From Fasciolopsis buskii (taxonomy: Eukaryota > Platyhelminthes > Trematoda > Plagiorchiida > Fasciolidae), in NCBI GenBank assembly GCA_008360955.1, contig LUCM01008455.1:91286-155285 (forward strand): DNA of 64,000 bases, given 5' to 3'. A program made the translations under genes and the position numbers. Of this stretch, positions 26,966 to 38,984 are shown in pieces. The notes beneath the pieces were generated by a model. That model was not told where the DNA came from. It did not search any database and worked only from the letters and a program-made list of their open reading frames with translations. Every line of letters starts with the position of its first letter. The stretch's first letter is position 1.

Positions 26966-28689
26966 CTATGTAAACAATGCACGACATTAATTTTTGTGCA
27001 ACATTCTGCAACCTGAAAATTTCGTTTTGATCAGAACGGTAAGAACTGAGTCGACGTGAAGCTCCAAGTTTTGGTTACAACCGTTGGAATGGAGACAAAG
27101 AGAGCTTTCGGACGCCAAAATATAGCCACGGCAATCATCAAACTACGACCAGTAGCCCAGAGGCGTATTTGGTTTGTTCCAGAGCTTCTCCTTGTTTACC
27201 ATAGAAGGCGATTGTACAGCGTTGCACGGATCTGCAGCAAGCTATGATGACCCAGCGGGAACAAGTGTGTCACGTGCGCATGAGACATCAGAAATCTCGG
27301 GAAGCTTTTTGTCTTCCGAATGTCAAAACATTGAGGCGAAATTCTTCAGTAAAGACCGAATAAAAGAGAATGCTGTGACGAAGCGGAAGCTGTCATATGT
27401 GTGGTGCACTTAGAAAGCCGTAATTGTAGGTCGTGTAATAATCCGCAAAATTTTATTTCATCTCGGAGCCTCATAGGAGGCAATTATGCTGGTGGAGTAT
27501 TACGATTAAGAAATCCGAAAGCGACAGTACCTGTAACTAAGGCCATCAATTTTGGAGGAATTCGAAAAGACTCAAAACGGCACAATTTCTGTTTTAAAGG
27601 AGAACATATGGGGTGATTTGAGGGATTTGAGGTCACTCATGTGCATGTTCTCGGACTGTTTCGGGAAATTTTGCCGGCTGGGTTGATAGGCAAATTCGCT
27701 GCGAAGAAAACATCGATTGGCAAATGGAAAATGCAGTGGTAAGGAAGGCCACCATGTTATACTAACTACCTATTGCGGAAGCAGACCCAGCAGCCACGGT
27801 TGCACAATTGATCTGCTTAATTTGACTTCCCTCGAAATCACAGTATAGTGTCCTCGGCAAGGCCTCCAAAGAAAGGTCGCGAATACCAACGTCACCCACT
27901 GAAGCCCACGCCAAATTCGAACCGCGCGATCTTTATATCAAGTCAGTTCAAATCGCATTGCGTCAGTTCAAACGAAATTATTGGATCTGTGGCTCGAGCA
28001 AAAGTCGAATGTTAGGTTTCCTGCAATGGTTAACTTCGGTATCCCACCGACATTCGACCGCAAGTTTTCCGTTCTCTGTTTTGAAATCGTTTTTAAAGCG
28101 CACCTCGGATTCGCTTGCTGAATAGCGGAAGCTCGGATGTTGAGAGTTTGAAAGGCTAAATGACATCAAGGACACCTGCATGAAAAAGAAACTTCAACTG
28201 CTATCCTACCAGATCAGACTGGTTTACAAAAAGTTGGGCTTCTGTTAGAAGCGCCGTCTATTTTCTTAAACCTAAGGCTCTCCAGTTCCAGTAGTACATC
28301 ATCAACGAGAAACGGAACCCAGCAACTCCAGCGGCCATGTACTGCTGCTCTGCTCTACGCCATACTGTGCGAAGATTTTGTGAGTTCAAGATGTCGAGAC
28401 GGAAGCAGGTGAGCAAATGACGGGCCAGGAAAAGGACTTCAAAAGGAAAGCAAAACGAAACAATCTTAATTGATTGGCTGCTGGTCAGAATACTTCATGA
28501 ACTCAGGATAAGCCTTGAATAGGCAAAGATTTCGAGCAGACTGAAAGGGGGTCAGTACTCACTGTTGCACTTTCCGGCTTTTGGCACGGAGAATTTTCTC
28601 AGCTCAGGCAACAACCAATTTCATTAAGAACTTTAAATTTGAGCAAATCAGTCCGGGATCCTTATAGCCATCGTGAATCTACACTTCTT
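26966..28689. other. Unassigned sequence
   Basis: Several short plus-strand frames (27,056-27,616) look codon-like, with basic and Cys/Asn residues such as ESRNCRSCNNPQ, but no zinc knuckle or other domain is complete. Nothing can be named. Confidence 0.35.
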
Positions 28690-28990
28690 GGCAGAGACTG
28701 TGCGTATAAGGGGCACCAGAGGCGCGAGCAATACAATGGAGTCCGTGAAGTTGCCGTCACGACTCGGAGGAGTTACATCTAACAAGGAGTGCTGGACGAA
28801 AGCTAGGGGTCTACTTTAATACGCCCAAGTCAAAGGGAAACTGCGGGCCACAGCGGGTCTTGTACCCACCAGGACAGGAAATCAGTCTGCAACTGCAGAA
28901 CATAAAGCACAGGCCCTTCCGAATTACTTTAATTTGGTGTGCATGCATGACCGCATCATGCTAACAGAAATTTTGCTTAGCGTCAAGACA
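28690..28990 (+). pseudogene. CR1-like ORF2 linker fragment
   Basis: Frames on the plus strand give EQYNGVREVAVTTRRSY and then GLVPTRTGNQSATAEHKAQA followed by LPNYFNLV. These fit the CR1 linker pattern 'R..a.r' ... 'K.g.....d..KA..Ln.yF.sVF' just before the RT domain. Stops and a frame change separate the two. No RT follows on this strand. It lies back to back with the minus-strand CR1 piece that begins at 29.3 kb. Confidence 0.5.
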
Positions 28991-29269
28991 AATGCGAAGC
29001 TATCATGTCCATATTGCTGCCGCTTCTAGAGAGTGCAGCAAGATTGTCGATGACACCAACACCCAAGTAATCCCTTAAAGATTTCCTGATCGTCTGCTCT
29101 GAGATGAATTATTTTCCTGGTTAATGCGGACCTTGGACAATTCTTATGCCTGCACTCGGATATTGCATAAGGCGACTTGGCTAGGCCTAGGCAATGGCTC
29201 GCTAACCTGACTGCCTCGCGTTGGCCAACATAACATATGTTTACCGGGTTTCCCCCATTCAATCATGCG

Positions 29270-30850
29270 ATGACTGCATTGAAGAAGCACATGTGGTTGG
29301 TGGAACAAAACCCTTTTTCATGAAGCCTTTCTAGGCCGGACAGACCACTGGATGCTCTAGAGGGCATTGCAAGACCTTGATGAAATTTTCCATCACGTTT
29401 CACAGAATTCGGGTGATGTTGTCCGGCTTGAAGATCTAAATTCCCTTATATATGGCCACGACCGCCGAGCTGCCTCATGTGCTTACCTTAATCTCTACCT
29501 GCCTGAAAGGGCTGTCACATCGAGCTAGTAGCGATGCCGGCAAATGGCCTGGTGGTGATGAGGTGACTGCTGTCTTGTTCTCCAGAATCCTTTCTCCTGG
29601 ACCCCTTCAGTTACCTATGTACATTCTCTTCCTTTGGTAAATGATCGCCACTGAGTTGCGGTGAGGTACCTAGGACTAAGTCTCCGGGGTGCACCCATTC
29701 AGCCTTGTGGGCTCCACTAAAGTACTTGGCCGGTGAGGCTGCTTTGCTCTGTTCATTAGTATTACCCTGGTCTCCAACCTTCAGCCAGCCAATGCCACCC
29801 CTCAAGGAACTATTGATTGCAGCAGGCATAACACTTCTTCGACTGCCGCTTGGCAGATTGTGTTAGCTACAGCCAACATAGGTGGTTTCAACCTCCGAAC
29901 AGCTTTGCCTTCTGTGCACAGTTCCGCCGGTAGAGTGCATTGTAGTATACGCTTCACCATTGGTTTCGCTGCCTAATAACTTTGCAATGGTTACCTTCCA
30001 CCAAGGTGTCTTTGCTTCGAGGTTCTCTCATTTCAAAGGCTCAAATTATTTCTGTAGGTTTTGCGAAGATTAATCAGTTACTCTCTACCTTTACCCGGCT
30101 CGGGATCCTATGCCGTGTCGTAGGCTTAGCCAAGCCCTTATTGGGGAAGTTCCTTACCTATTCGCAGGAAACCGTGGGTTGGCTAAAGCACAATGATTTC
30201 CATCGATGATAGACGCCAAAGGTCCGTGAAATCATTGATCTGGCTTGTAGTTGTGAGTTTCACAGGTAGCGGAATGTGACAGGATCTGAACCCGGTTTCC
30301 TCTCCGAAAATCCATTGCAATGCACTCAAATGCGACCGTTGGAAGAATCATTTTCCCCATCAAACGCGCATGTCTCAGTGGCCCGGTCTATAGGCGGCGG
30401 CCCCCACAATAGAGGCCTTTTTGTCCCCCTCAATTACACTCGTCAAAGCGTTTAAGAGCGACTCATATACTCTGTGCTCAGCTCCAGGAGCCTCTCACAT
30501 GCAAGCCACGTTAACCCGCGCAGAGTGAGTTGGTGGCGTGACCGCACATACCTGGATATTTCCACTGCATAATTCGACCTGAAATTCTACATGTCCCCTC
30601 CGGCTCATCGACACTCCTTGTTCTTTTCCTGGCGCTACCTGCGGGATCTGCGTCCCATCGTTCCTGAAGCGTCGACTTTTCGGCACGGTGAATGAAGGGT
30701 CATTATGCCCAGCTACATCCAACGTGAGCTCATGCAGCTTGTTTCGACTACTGTATATTTTGGCATGGAGAACTGTTAGTCTGTTTTCTCGGCCAAAGTT
30801 TCCATTTACCGCCTGATACCTGGCACTGGGTTCAGTACCCAAAGAAGTTT
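29270..30850 (-). pseudogene. CR1-like element: endonuclease, linker and start of RT
   Basis: Minus strand. The endonuclease N-terminus lies at 30,842-30,495 (ENRLTVLHAKIYSSRNKLHE, then FRNDGTQIP and a degraded Gly-rich block). The linker is near 29,829-29,700 (NEQSKAASPAKYFSGAHKAE, compare 'KA..L..yF'). RT motif 1-2 remnants lie near 29,470-29,290 (AVVAIYKG, VMENFIKV, GFMKKGFVPP), matching the sequence seen around 'PIYKKGS.....YRP.SLTS...K.mE.....' in CR1. The copy ends before the catalytic palm and is full of stops and frameshifts. Confidence 0.55.
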
Positions 30851-31728
30851 CAACGCCCTTTGCTGCGACCGCCAGAGCGAATAGCCATTACAAGCCCCTA
30901 AGTAGATTCCCTTCATCATATGGAAGGCAGCTGCGGCAGCTTTGGCCCTCCAGATCTACGGTTACCACTACCTTCGGCGAAGGCGGCTAAGTTGCCGCTG
31001 TTGGTGGGCCCAAGGTTGAGGGTGTCTTCTACCTTTCTCCCATAGTGTGATACTGGAAACTTGTCGTCTAGACATATGAGCACCACCCCCTCAGTGAAAT
31101 GTTACAAATTAAACAGTATCTGTGTCTTGAAGTGCAAGTTGGTAATTCTATACTTTCAAATGGGTTATTATTACAAGACTGACAAGCTACTCCTGGTTGA
31201 TTCACCTGAAAGTTCAACTATTACGGGCGCTGCCGCCTCCGTTCCTTTTGCTGTAAACGGTGACCCTACAGGTTTCAATAATGTGCAATTTTTAATCCCG
31301 CACGATTTGAAGTTCATACTACGAGATCGATCTTCATTACTCACCTAAGGTTTGATTCGCGACTAGCCTTTGGTTCCCAAACAAGGGATATATCTTTGTT
31401 CAGGCTGAGCACTGCCTTCCGGGGAAGGGTTCAACGACCGGATCCGAGAGTGAAGCTCCCTACCTGGTTCCTCTGAGGCAGCGAACTCCAGATGAGCTTT
31501 CTATTCTGCTGTTTGCTGGAATCTTAGACTTGGTCTTCTGACCTGCTTGTGTCTTTGCTCTGGTCTTCATTTGAACCCGCTGACGTCATGTTTTTGGGCC
31601 AACAATTTGCAGGAAGCTGTCGCTGGACAGTAGTAAGTTCAGCCGTTTGCTGCCTATGCACTTTCATTACACAAGATGTCAGCACCTGCATATATCTCTG
31701 AACGATATACTCCCAGTAATAGCACTAG
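30851..31728. other. Unassigned sequence between two CR1 endonuclease pieces
   Basis: A 95-codon plus-strand frame (31,061-31,348) has no known domain. A minus-strand stretch just upstream of the endonuclease at 30.85 kb may be its 5' untranslated or ORF1 end, but this could not be shown. Confidence 0.35.
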
Positions 31729-31886
31729 TTTTGCGTACCTGGACGAAATACTTACACAGATTAGAATTTTCGTCCCCTCATTCCCGAACTTTCTTGCATT
31801 GGCTACATACCCACCAAACCCAGATATTTGCAATTCATTGGGTAAAATTTCGCCATGAATCTCGAGCACTGTGAGGTTCCCCACCT
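31729..31886 (-). pseudogene. CR1/Jockey-type endonuclease fragment
   Basis: Within a 165-codon minus-strand frame (32,151-31,654) residues about 90-141 read VGNLTVLEIHGEILPNELQI and then SGFGGYVANARKFGNEGTK, which follows the AP-endonuclease 'D.lal.ETWL...v.dselqi.Gf...r.dR..r.GGG' pattern. The Thr-Glu-Thr catalytic block is changed to Glu-Ile-His-Gly, so it is inactive. The rest of the frame has no recognisable motif. Confidence 0.45.
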
Positions 31887-34139
31887 GTTGTAGGTTCCAC
31901 ATTTCGTGCCTTTCACGGCATGTTTTTCCCGGCCCGCATTCAGAGAGAAATGAAATACTCGCGGTATCCCTGACAAAATTTACAACAGGGGAAATTTTCT
32001 GGCCCAACAGACACAACAAAACTGCGCACCAAAACACGATACAGGAGACACCGGGCAAAAATTGAATCATCGTAGCAAAATTGGAGGCAAGTACCTCTTT
32101 CCAAAAGAAGGCAACTCGTAAAACTGCGCACCTTTGACTGTTCTGAGGCACGCAATATGCAGTGAATGAAGTGAGGTGACTTCACGTTTTCAAAAAAAGT
32201 TTTTAATCCACAGCAGTCAAAAATTTAAGCCGCACAGCATGTAAGCTGCCGCCAATTTAATGAATTCGCTATTCCATAAATCAGTGAAATAGCGTGCAAT
32301 AATTGAAAAAAGTTTTTATTACACTGTCTAAAATATGACAAATTTGGTTGCCCAGATGTTAGCCTTTGCCGTTTATCACTCTAGGCAAATTCAGCGCAGT
32401 GTTTATCCTCCGGTAAGCCACTTGAATCGATTTTAGATTTTTCCCACTCTGTTTGCCTTTTGGTCTTTTGTTTAGTGTGACCAATTTACACCACCAATCA
32501 AACGGAAGATGTCAAGAGGCCATGCCGGTCTGAGAGCAAAAACCACGTTTTGAAAGCTGAAATAAGCAACCCGGAAGTACAGAAGAAATAAATGAGTATA
32601 AAAATCCGTGGAAAAATCTAAATGAACATGAATGCAACACAGAGCTCGTGGCAAAAACGGGGTCAATAAACCCGCGGTTAACAGGAAGTCACGAGAGCCA
32701 AGAAAAAGTTTGAAGCGAAACTCGCTACAAATTTGAACTCTGAAGCAGGGGCCAAAGCATTTCCAGCAAGTGGATAGAGTTCTAGCGCGGCATTTAAATG
32801 AATAAGATTAGTCGCGGTATCTTCCCGTCCCAAAGTAACCAAGGATGAAAGCTCAGCAGTCGCTGCAACTAGCCGTCCGTTAAAGCAAACTGTGACAATA
32901 TTTCTAAGGCCTAGGTTGGAACAATCTGGATTTTTGGGGTGACCTGCAGCGGAATCAGAAGTTCTCACTTGGCACTTTCTACAACCTGAAGGAGAACGCC
33001 TCGGGGCCGCACCCAGGAAAATATACCAGGCTGTAATGTATGCATTGTTCCCGGGGACAGCATAGGAGGCGTAGAAAGTGAGTAAGGAATGCTTGCAAGG
33101 TAGCCACAGATGTGGATATACGGAAACAGTGCATGAATTAGCAATCGTAAAGCTGAAGCAACAACAGGGCCGAGGAAGTGCACATGAAGGACCACGTAAC
33201 GTACAAAGACTACAGAATTGATGAGAAAAAACAGATGAAGCAGCAATAATAATCCGTCGGAATCTCGCAAACTGCGTGAGTGTGTTGATAATAGACTCGT
33301 TGAGCTTGCGGGCCACTTCTTACTTCGCCAAGATTCTAAGTGAAGCTGCAAGAACCAATGGGACGCTAAACTGCTGGACCTGATGCAAGCAGTGCCGGCC
33401 TGAACAAAGAAGTTCGGATTATTAGGTGGCTTGAACTCTCGGCACATCAATTGGGAGAGCGAAACTGCCTCTAGGGCAACCCCAGTAAAGATAGTCAATA
33501 AGCAACAGCTCCTGCATAGTACGGCCAACATGTAAAACAGGTTGCTAAGTACAGAGTAGAGTAAAGCCTCTTATCACTTTAATTGGCGATCACCAGTTAT
33601 TCAGGAGCCCCTTGGCAAACGTGAACACGAGGTAATCAGGCCTGTGCTTTCGATGCAGAATGGACCGCCAGCAGAGCCTTCCTCATATGGTATATTATAA
33701 TGAAGATTGATGAGATGAAAAAGACTCGGATGTGAACACCCTGGTTACCGAAACACCAAAGCCCAACCGCGGAAGAAATCTGGGTAATCATTAACGAGGA
33801 GTGATCAAGCTGACGTAGGAGTTTTTACCTCTTAAAGTCACTAAAATCAATCGTCACCCACCATTGTGGGGTTCACAAATAAAGATATCAGAGGATACAA
33901 AACTCGGAGAGAGTGAATATATTAAGCGTTTTGAACCCATTTGAAACAAAAGAGCCGCAGACAGGTGCTCAATTAGGCACAAGCGCTTCAGCAAAAGAAA
34001 AAATGCTTGTTTCAACGTAACTTAGGAAGGAATATCCAAGAAAACCACGGGCTTACTGAGCATACGCATGGTGTAAAAACAATTCGGGGATTCTGTTACA
34101 GCACCAGAACGAATTAGGCTCAAAGAATCAGAAAAAGGC
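31887..34139. other. Unassigned; contains two overlapping minus-strand open frames
   Basis: Frames of 212 and 188 codons (33,316-32,678 and 33,531-32,965, both minus) overlap in different registers. Neither has a recognisable domain; both are rich in Leu, Ser and Cys. The longer one has a basic N-terminus (MARKLNES). At most one could be real. A stop-poor stretch of old repeat sequence is as likely. The rest of the interval shows nothing. Confidence 0.25.
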
Positions 34140-34560
34140 AAATGTCGTTGAAACCATTCAAGGGTGAATTTTGCCTGCTGGATAAATCCCATAACAAATT
34201 AGAAACAGGCAAAACTACACAGATCTCAAAACTTCTGGAACGCTTTGCAAGAGGGGCGCAGTTTACGATGAAGAGATGCAAGCTGAATAAGTTTAAAGCC
34301 TCTGGCCCGGAAGGGATGCGCCCGGCAGTCGTCCGACAGTCGGCGGAACCGCTTGTACTCTCCGCCGGGCAACTCTCCAGTGCTTTCGTTGGGAAGATGA
34401 GGGGGCCTGAAATTGTGACGACAACTGATGTACACAAATAAAGACACAGAAATACACCGGGAAACTACGGACCGGGTAGTATAACTAGTGTCTTATATAA
34501 ATGCATGGAGAAAATCATCAGAAAGCGGAGGTACCAGGACCTACTAATTTAGTCTTCAGG
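34140..34560 (+). pseudogene. CR1-like RT N-terminal fragment
   Basis: The 99-codon frame 34,142-34,441 contains KLNKFKASGPEGMRPAVVRQ followed by SAEPLVLSAGQLSSAF, matching the CR1 'L...Ka.GPDgihp.vLke.a..l...l..lf..sl' block. It continues after a frame change as NTPGNYGPGSITSVLYKCME and KIIRKR, matching 'd..nYRPvSLTSv..K..E.ii'. The catalytic palm is absent: from about 34,560 to 35,019 nothing further is recognisable. Confidence 0.65.
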
Positions 34561-35019
34561 ATGAATAGTGGAGATGAGCGAATAGAAGACAGGACGTTGG
34601 TCCTTTCGACTGAAGAGCGTGATGTACAACATTGCCATTGACTGTGTATCCAGAACTTGCAGGCCGTCGAAGTCATCGTCAAAAATGGCGGTTTCCGGAG
34701 CTCAGTGGTAGCTGTATTCTGAAGCCCTAGGCCGACGCTAGCAGAGGATCCGAAACTGTTTCATTTTCGAAGTGCAGTCAAGCTCCTCATACTGGGGATT
34801 TTAACACCCCCGAGACAGTCTGTGCCTATGAAACATCCTCGAAAGACACTCTAAGGCACCAACTGCTGCACTACGTGCACCCAGGTGAGATGGTTCAACA
34901 CGTTAATTAGGCGATTCGATGAGAATTAGGCCAAAACCATAAGTCCTTGACTTGGTGATAATGAGAGCACCGAACGACTTACTCAAACAAAGGTTGAAAC
35001 TAACCTAGCAAACAGGGGT
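34561..35019. other. Unassigned junction sequence
   Basis: No motif recognised between the CR1 fragment ending near 34,560 and the RT that begins abruptly at 35,020. Confidence 0.4.
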
Positions 35020-36179
35020 ATGGCATTCTCAGTCATCTACTTCGATATGTCTAAAGCCTTTGACCGTGTCCCTCATCTGCACCTTTTAGCCAAAGTAAGC
35101 TCCTTTGGCATCACCGATCCTCTTCTATCCTGGCTCTCGTCTTACTTAACCCAAAGATCACAGGTGGTCTCCATTGACGGCATTACCTCCAATCCTAGAC
35201 CTATAACTAGTGGCGTCATACAGAGCAGCGTACTTGGTCCCCAGATATTCCTTATGTACAATAATGATGCATTAGATTCAATATCTCACGGCGGCTCTTT
35301 CCTGTTTGCTGATGACATAAAAGTAGTTCACCCTCTTAACTCGAATGAAGTTAGTACTGCGGTTAGAGACATCTGTGCCGATTTGTCTGCCTTAGAAGAC
35401 TGGTGTTCCTCCTGGATGACGAACTTCTCTGCCGGTAAGAGCGAAATATCTACATATAGGTGTACACTACCTAAAGATTCAATTTTGCTACATGGATCTC
35501 CTATTGCATGCAAACCCACAATCCGTGACCTTGGTATCAACTACTCAGCCTCTCTTAATCTCTCAGACCATGTATTTATTCAGTCGGCTCAAGCTAGGAG
35601 AGATGTAAGTCTGGTTTGTCGCACAGTGAAACTATCCGACTGCATCCTCAGCATTTATAAAACACACATTTGACCACTCCTTGAGTATGGCACTTTGATA
35701 TACTCCAGTATACCAAAGTCGGATAGGATCACCATTGAAAGTATTCAGAGACGCTTCACTAAGCAAGTGATAGGTTGGTCGACGACTCTGGATTACAAGA
35801 AACGCTGTCTAGCTCTCAAACTTGAGCCACTTTGGCTATGGCGACTGAAAATTAACCTGGTTTTTCTGCATAACCCGGTGAAAAGGCGCTCCTTCTCCAC
35901 CGACCCACCTATGTTCTCCTCTGCCAGCCCCTACCCTCTCCGTCATAGGTCCCTAACCATCCATACGGAAATCGCCAAATCCTCTTAAAGGTCGCTTTTC
36001 TTTCTTGTTGTTTATGCCAAACTTTGGAACAAATTTTCCAATAGCATTCGGTGCATACAGAACCAGTCCAGTTTTAAGGCTGCCTTTAAAACTTACCTAA
36101 GTGTCACCCGGGTCCTTCAATTGACCAACAATCCTATCTCGGAAGAGCGTGCCTTTGAGTCAGCCATGGATTTCTAAAT
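35020..36179 (+). pseudogene. CR1-type retrotransposon RT, best preserved RT of the window
   Basis: The sequence starts abruptly in RT motif A (VIYFDMSKAFDRVPH), continues through SYLTQRSQVVSIDG, SGVIQSSVLGPQIF (usual GVPQGSVLGP changed) and FLFADDIKVV with the catalytic FADD at 35,305-35,316, then the C-terminal domain (IYSSIPKSDRITIE, RRFTKQVIGW, LWNKFSN, EERAFESAMDF) to a TAA at 36,177-36,179. One frame is open throughout except for TGA at 35,671-35,673 and TAA at 35,986-35,988. The palm motifs upstream of motif A, the linker and the endonuclease are missing, so this is a 5'-truncated copy. Two stops in 1.16 kb suggest it is younger than the other CR1 pieces here. Resemblance to the schistosome 'pido' group is from memory. 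Confidence 0.9.
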
Positions 36180-37560
36180 ACATATTCCTCCCCCCTGCTT
36201 TCCATAACACTCCATCTGAGGGCGCAAGGGAATCTAGCATAGTAGCGTAATGCGGACAACACCGCATATACGACCGTTTTCTCTCAGAGACTCGGGTGTA
36301 CGAAATTTGGTTAGGATTATGACAGTTACTATAGTAGAGTCTCCAAAACCTAGATCTCGGCCAACAACACTAAATAACATTAAGGTCCGTGATAGCAGAA
36401 GGATGCTGGATTCTATGACAGCTATAACCGCAATTAATCCTCTCTATATCGGTCTTCTCACCTAGGATTCCTTAACCAGAGATTTATATGCTCCTGATAT
36501 GCTCTGCCAACATAAAAGATCCTGTCTTAATGCTGGGTATTGCCGGAACTAGTTTCTCCCTTCGTAGACATTTCATCAGAGAACATATTCGAGGTTCCTT
36601 TTGCTCTTCCTACCTACTCATCTTGCTTCCCAGTAACCTGCAAACGCTAACCAGGTAGACTCCTTTTCCTACTTTCGCTTATAGAAAAAACTGTCCACGT
36701 CACACAGACGATGTGATTCGCCTATGCAAAACACAGGTCCACATTAGTAGGTTTCAAGCAGAACTCGTAAATGAAAACAAGACAAATCGTTGACGATGAC
36801 GGAGCCCTACGTACAGGTCTGCGTTTTACGGCATAAACTACCATCCTCCGTGTGCTTGCTTATCCCCAATTTCCTTTCCTTTAGTTCGTGCGAAAACCCA
36901 AATGACTGCAACAGGTTTGCTTCAGCATCTCCGAACGTGGGGAAAACAGACCACCTCCAGCAGTTGCGAGAAGAAACAACGCGGAAAATTAGGTTCAGGC
37001 GGAGGAACTATGGAAAGTACCTATATGGGCTCAACCATTCCTCTGTTAGGAAAAAGAGAAAAAGTCCCCGCTGGATCAAATTGACCCCAGCAACCAAAGC
37101 ACATTCGGGCTGCGAAGGAATGGGCCACGCTCTACAATGGATGTGTGCCATTAGCCCAGACCTGACCACGTGAAAGGGGAAACCCCACGACGCCCTTGTT
37201 CGGTAAATAAGCGTTTGGCTACTTTGTTGGTCGTTCTGGGGAGATAGCTCATTGGACTATCCACTTATGCTTCATCACCCACCCCCCTATTTTTAACATG
37301 CCCCTGCTGTCCCAACCGCACACCTGGTACGTATGCTGACGTCTATAACAACTGCCGTCCTTCTTCTTTCTTAATTTTCATGCAAGTACAAGTTGCTATC
37401 GTCCTGTTCCAGCACAAACTATTAATCCCAATATTCCTCTGCTTCTCCCTTCTCTCCTATCTATGACTTCTCCCGAAATATCTTGTCCTGGCGTCCAGCC
37501 CACACTGCCATCCGCGAGCCATTCCGTTATGTCCTTTCTTGGCAACTGGGATTAGTAAAG
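36180..37560. other. Unassigned; contains a 127-codon plus-strand frame
   Basis: The first 60 bases may be the 3' untranslated end of the CR1 copy. The frame 36,790-37,173 has a basic centre (KIRFRRRNYGKY, SVRKKRKSPRW) but no known domain. The stretch 37,330-37,480 is pyrimidine-rich. No RNA gene was confirmed. Confidence 0.3.
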
Positions 37561-38197
37561 TTCGGCGAAAGACCACATGATCAGTTATAACTGACTCCCC
37601 GTAGCATGCACACCGCGCCCGTAGTCCAGAAGAGTTCCACAAACAGAACAAATAGTGACTTTATTCCCTAACCATTGCGCTGGCCATCCAGTCAGACCAC
37701 TGTAATCTGCATCTGCGAAGATGTTGGAAGATAAACAGGAATGCGTTTCAAATAAGGACCATAGAGCACAGGACTGACTGAGCCATGTGCTCTATAGAGT
37801 GAAAGAAGCCGATGTTTGTCGCACACGTCCCGTCAACGGAAGCTACCCCCGGCGTGTTTCATGACAGTTGTCTGGTCCTTTTAATCTTCGCAAGAAACTG
37901 ACTGTTATTATTGTTCCCATTTTCGTTTGCTCACCTTAACACCAGCTGGAACAAATTCCAGACTGCCCCTCTCTCTGCGGCTCTTCTCCAGGCTCGCCAG
38001 CGACCACAGATGCAACGCAAACTATCTCCGAAAAGCTCCACTCCATCCTTTGCTCTGGTTGTCTGTCCCTGTTAGGAAGCTGCTGTCATACTATCCAGTA
38101 CCTGGCGGCGCGGCCATGAGATGAGCCAAGCCACGCTAATGACCGCCTCGGGTGCTTCATCTCAGATGGACCATCACGATTGCCCAAACAGTTACTA
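37561..38197 (+). repeat. Tandem duplication, copy 1 (637 bp)
   Basis: It begins TTCGGCGAAAGACCACATGA and ends CAAACAGTTACTA directly before the N at 38,198. Copy 2 (38,200-38,836) has the same length. The first 370 bases differ at scattered positions, whereas from about 37,928 to the end I saw no difference. The unit contains a 65-codon frame (MLTLTPAGTNSRLPL) shared by both, without a known domain. Confidence 0.9.
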
Positions 38198-38198
38198 N
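38198..38198. other. Assembly gap or ambiguous base (single N)
   Basis: The only N in the window. It stands exactly between the two copies of a 637-bp direct repeat, so the junction was not resolved by sequence and the duplication itself may be an assembly product. Confidence 0.95.
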
Positions 38199-38199
38199 C

Positions 38200-38836
38200 T
38201 TCGGCGAAAGATCACATGATCAGTTATAACTGACTCCCCGTAGCATTAACACCGCGCCCGTAGTCCAGAAGAGTCCCACAAGCAGAACAAATGGTGACGT
38301 TATTCCCTAACCATTGCGCTGGCCGTCCTATCAGACCACTGTAATCTGCATCTGCGAAGATGTCGGAAGATAAACGGGAACGCGTTTCAAATAAGGACTA
38401 TAAAGCACAGGAATGACTGAGCCATATGCTCTATAGGGTGCGAGCAGCCGATGTTTGTTGCATACGTCCCGTCAACGGAAACTACCCCTTGCCTGTTTCA
38501 TGACAGTTGTTTGGTCCCTGTAATCTTCGTTGGAAACTGACTGTTATCACTGTTCCCATTTTTGTTTACTCACCTTAACACCAGCTGGAACAAATTCCAG
38601 ACTGCCCCTCTCTCTGCGGCTCTTCTCCAGGCTCGCCAGCGACCACAGATGCAACGCAAACTATCTCCGAAAAGCTCCACTCCATCCTTTGCTCTGGTTG
38701 TCTGTCCCTGTTAGGAAGCTGCTGTCATACTATCCAGTACCTGGCGGCGCGGCCATGAGATGAGCCAAGCCACGCTAATGACCGCCTCGGGTGCTTCATC
38801 TCAGATGGACCATCACGATTGCCCAAACAGTTACTA
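38200..38836 (+). repeat. Tandem duplication, copy 2 (637 bp)
   Basis: Same unit as copy 1. Differences lie in the first 370 bases, for example GATCACATGA for GACCACATGA and GCATTAACACC for GCATGCACACC. The sequence continues past the repeat end with CCACTACTGAAATGCC, which copy 1 lacks because of the N. Confidence 0.9.
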
Positions 38837-38984
38837 CCACTACTGAAATGCCGCGCAACCCCCCAACCTACAAACCCGTAACGCCACAGAACACCATAAT
38901 CTCTATTATCAAACAAAGACAACACAGGTCATTCATGGCAAGTGTATTTAATGATTGATTGTAAATCTTACGCGCACCCGTTTA

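Noticed and set aside
37240..37300. Second tRNA-derived SINE at GATAGCTCATTGG
   Set aside because: Box A-like only; no box B at the expected distance.
38198..38198. CRISPR or satellite array around the duplicated unit
   Set aside because: Only two long copies exist, without short regular spacers; nothing here resembles a CRISPR array.
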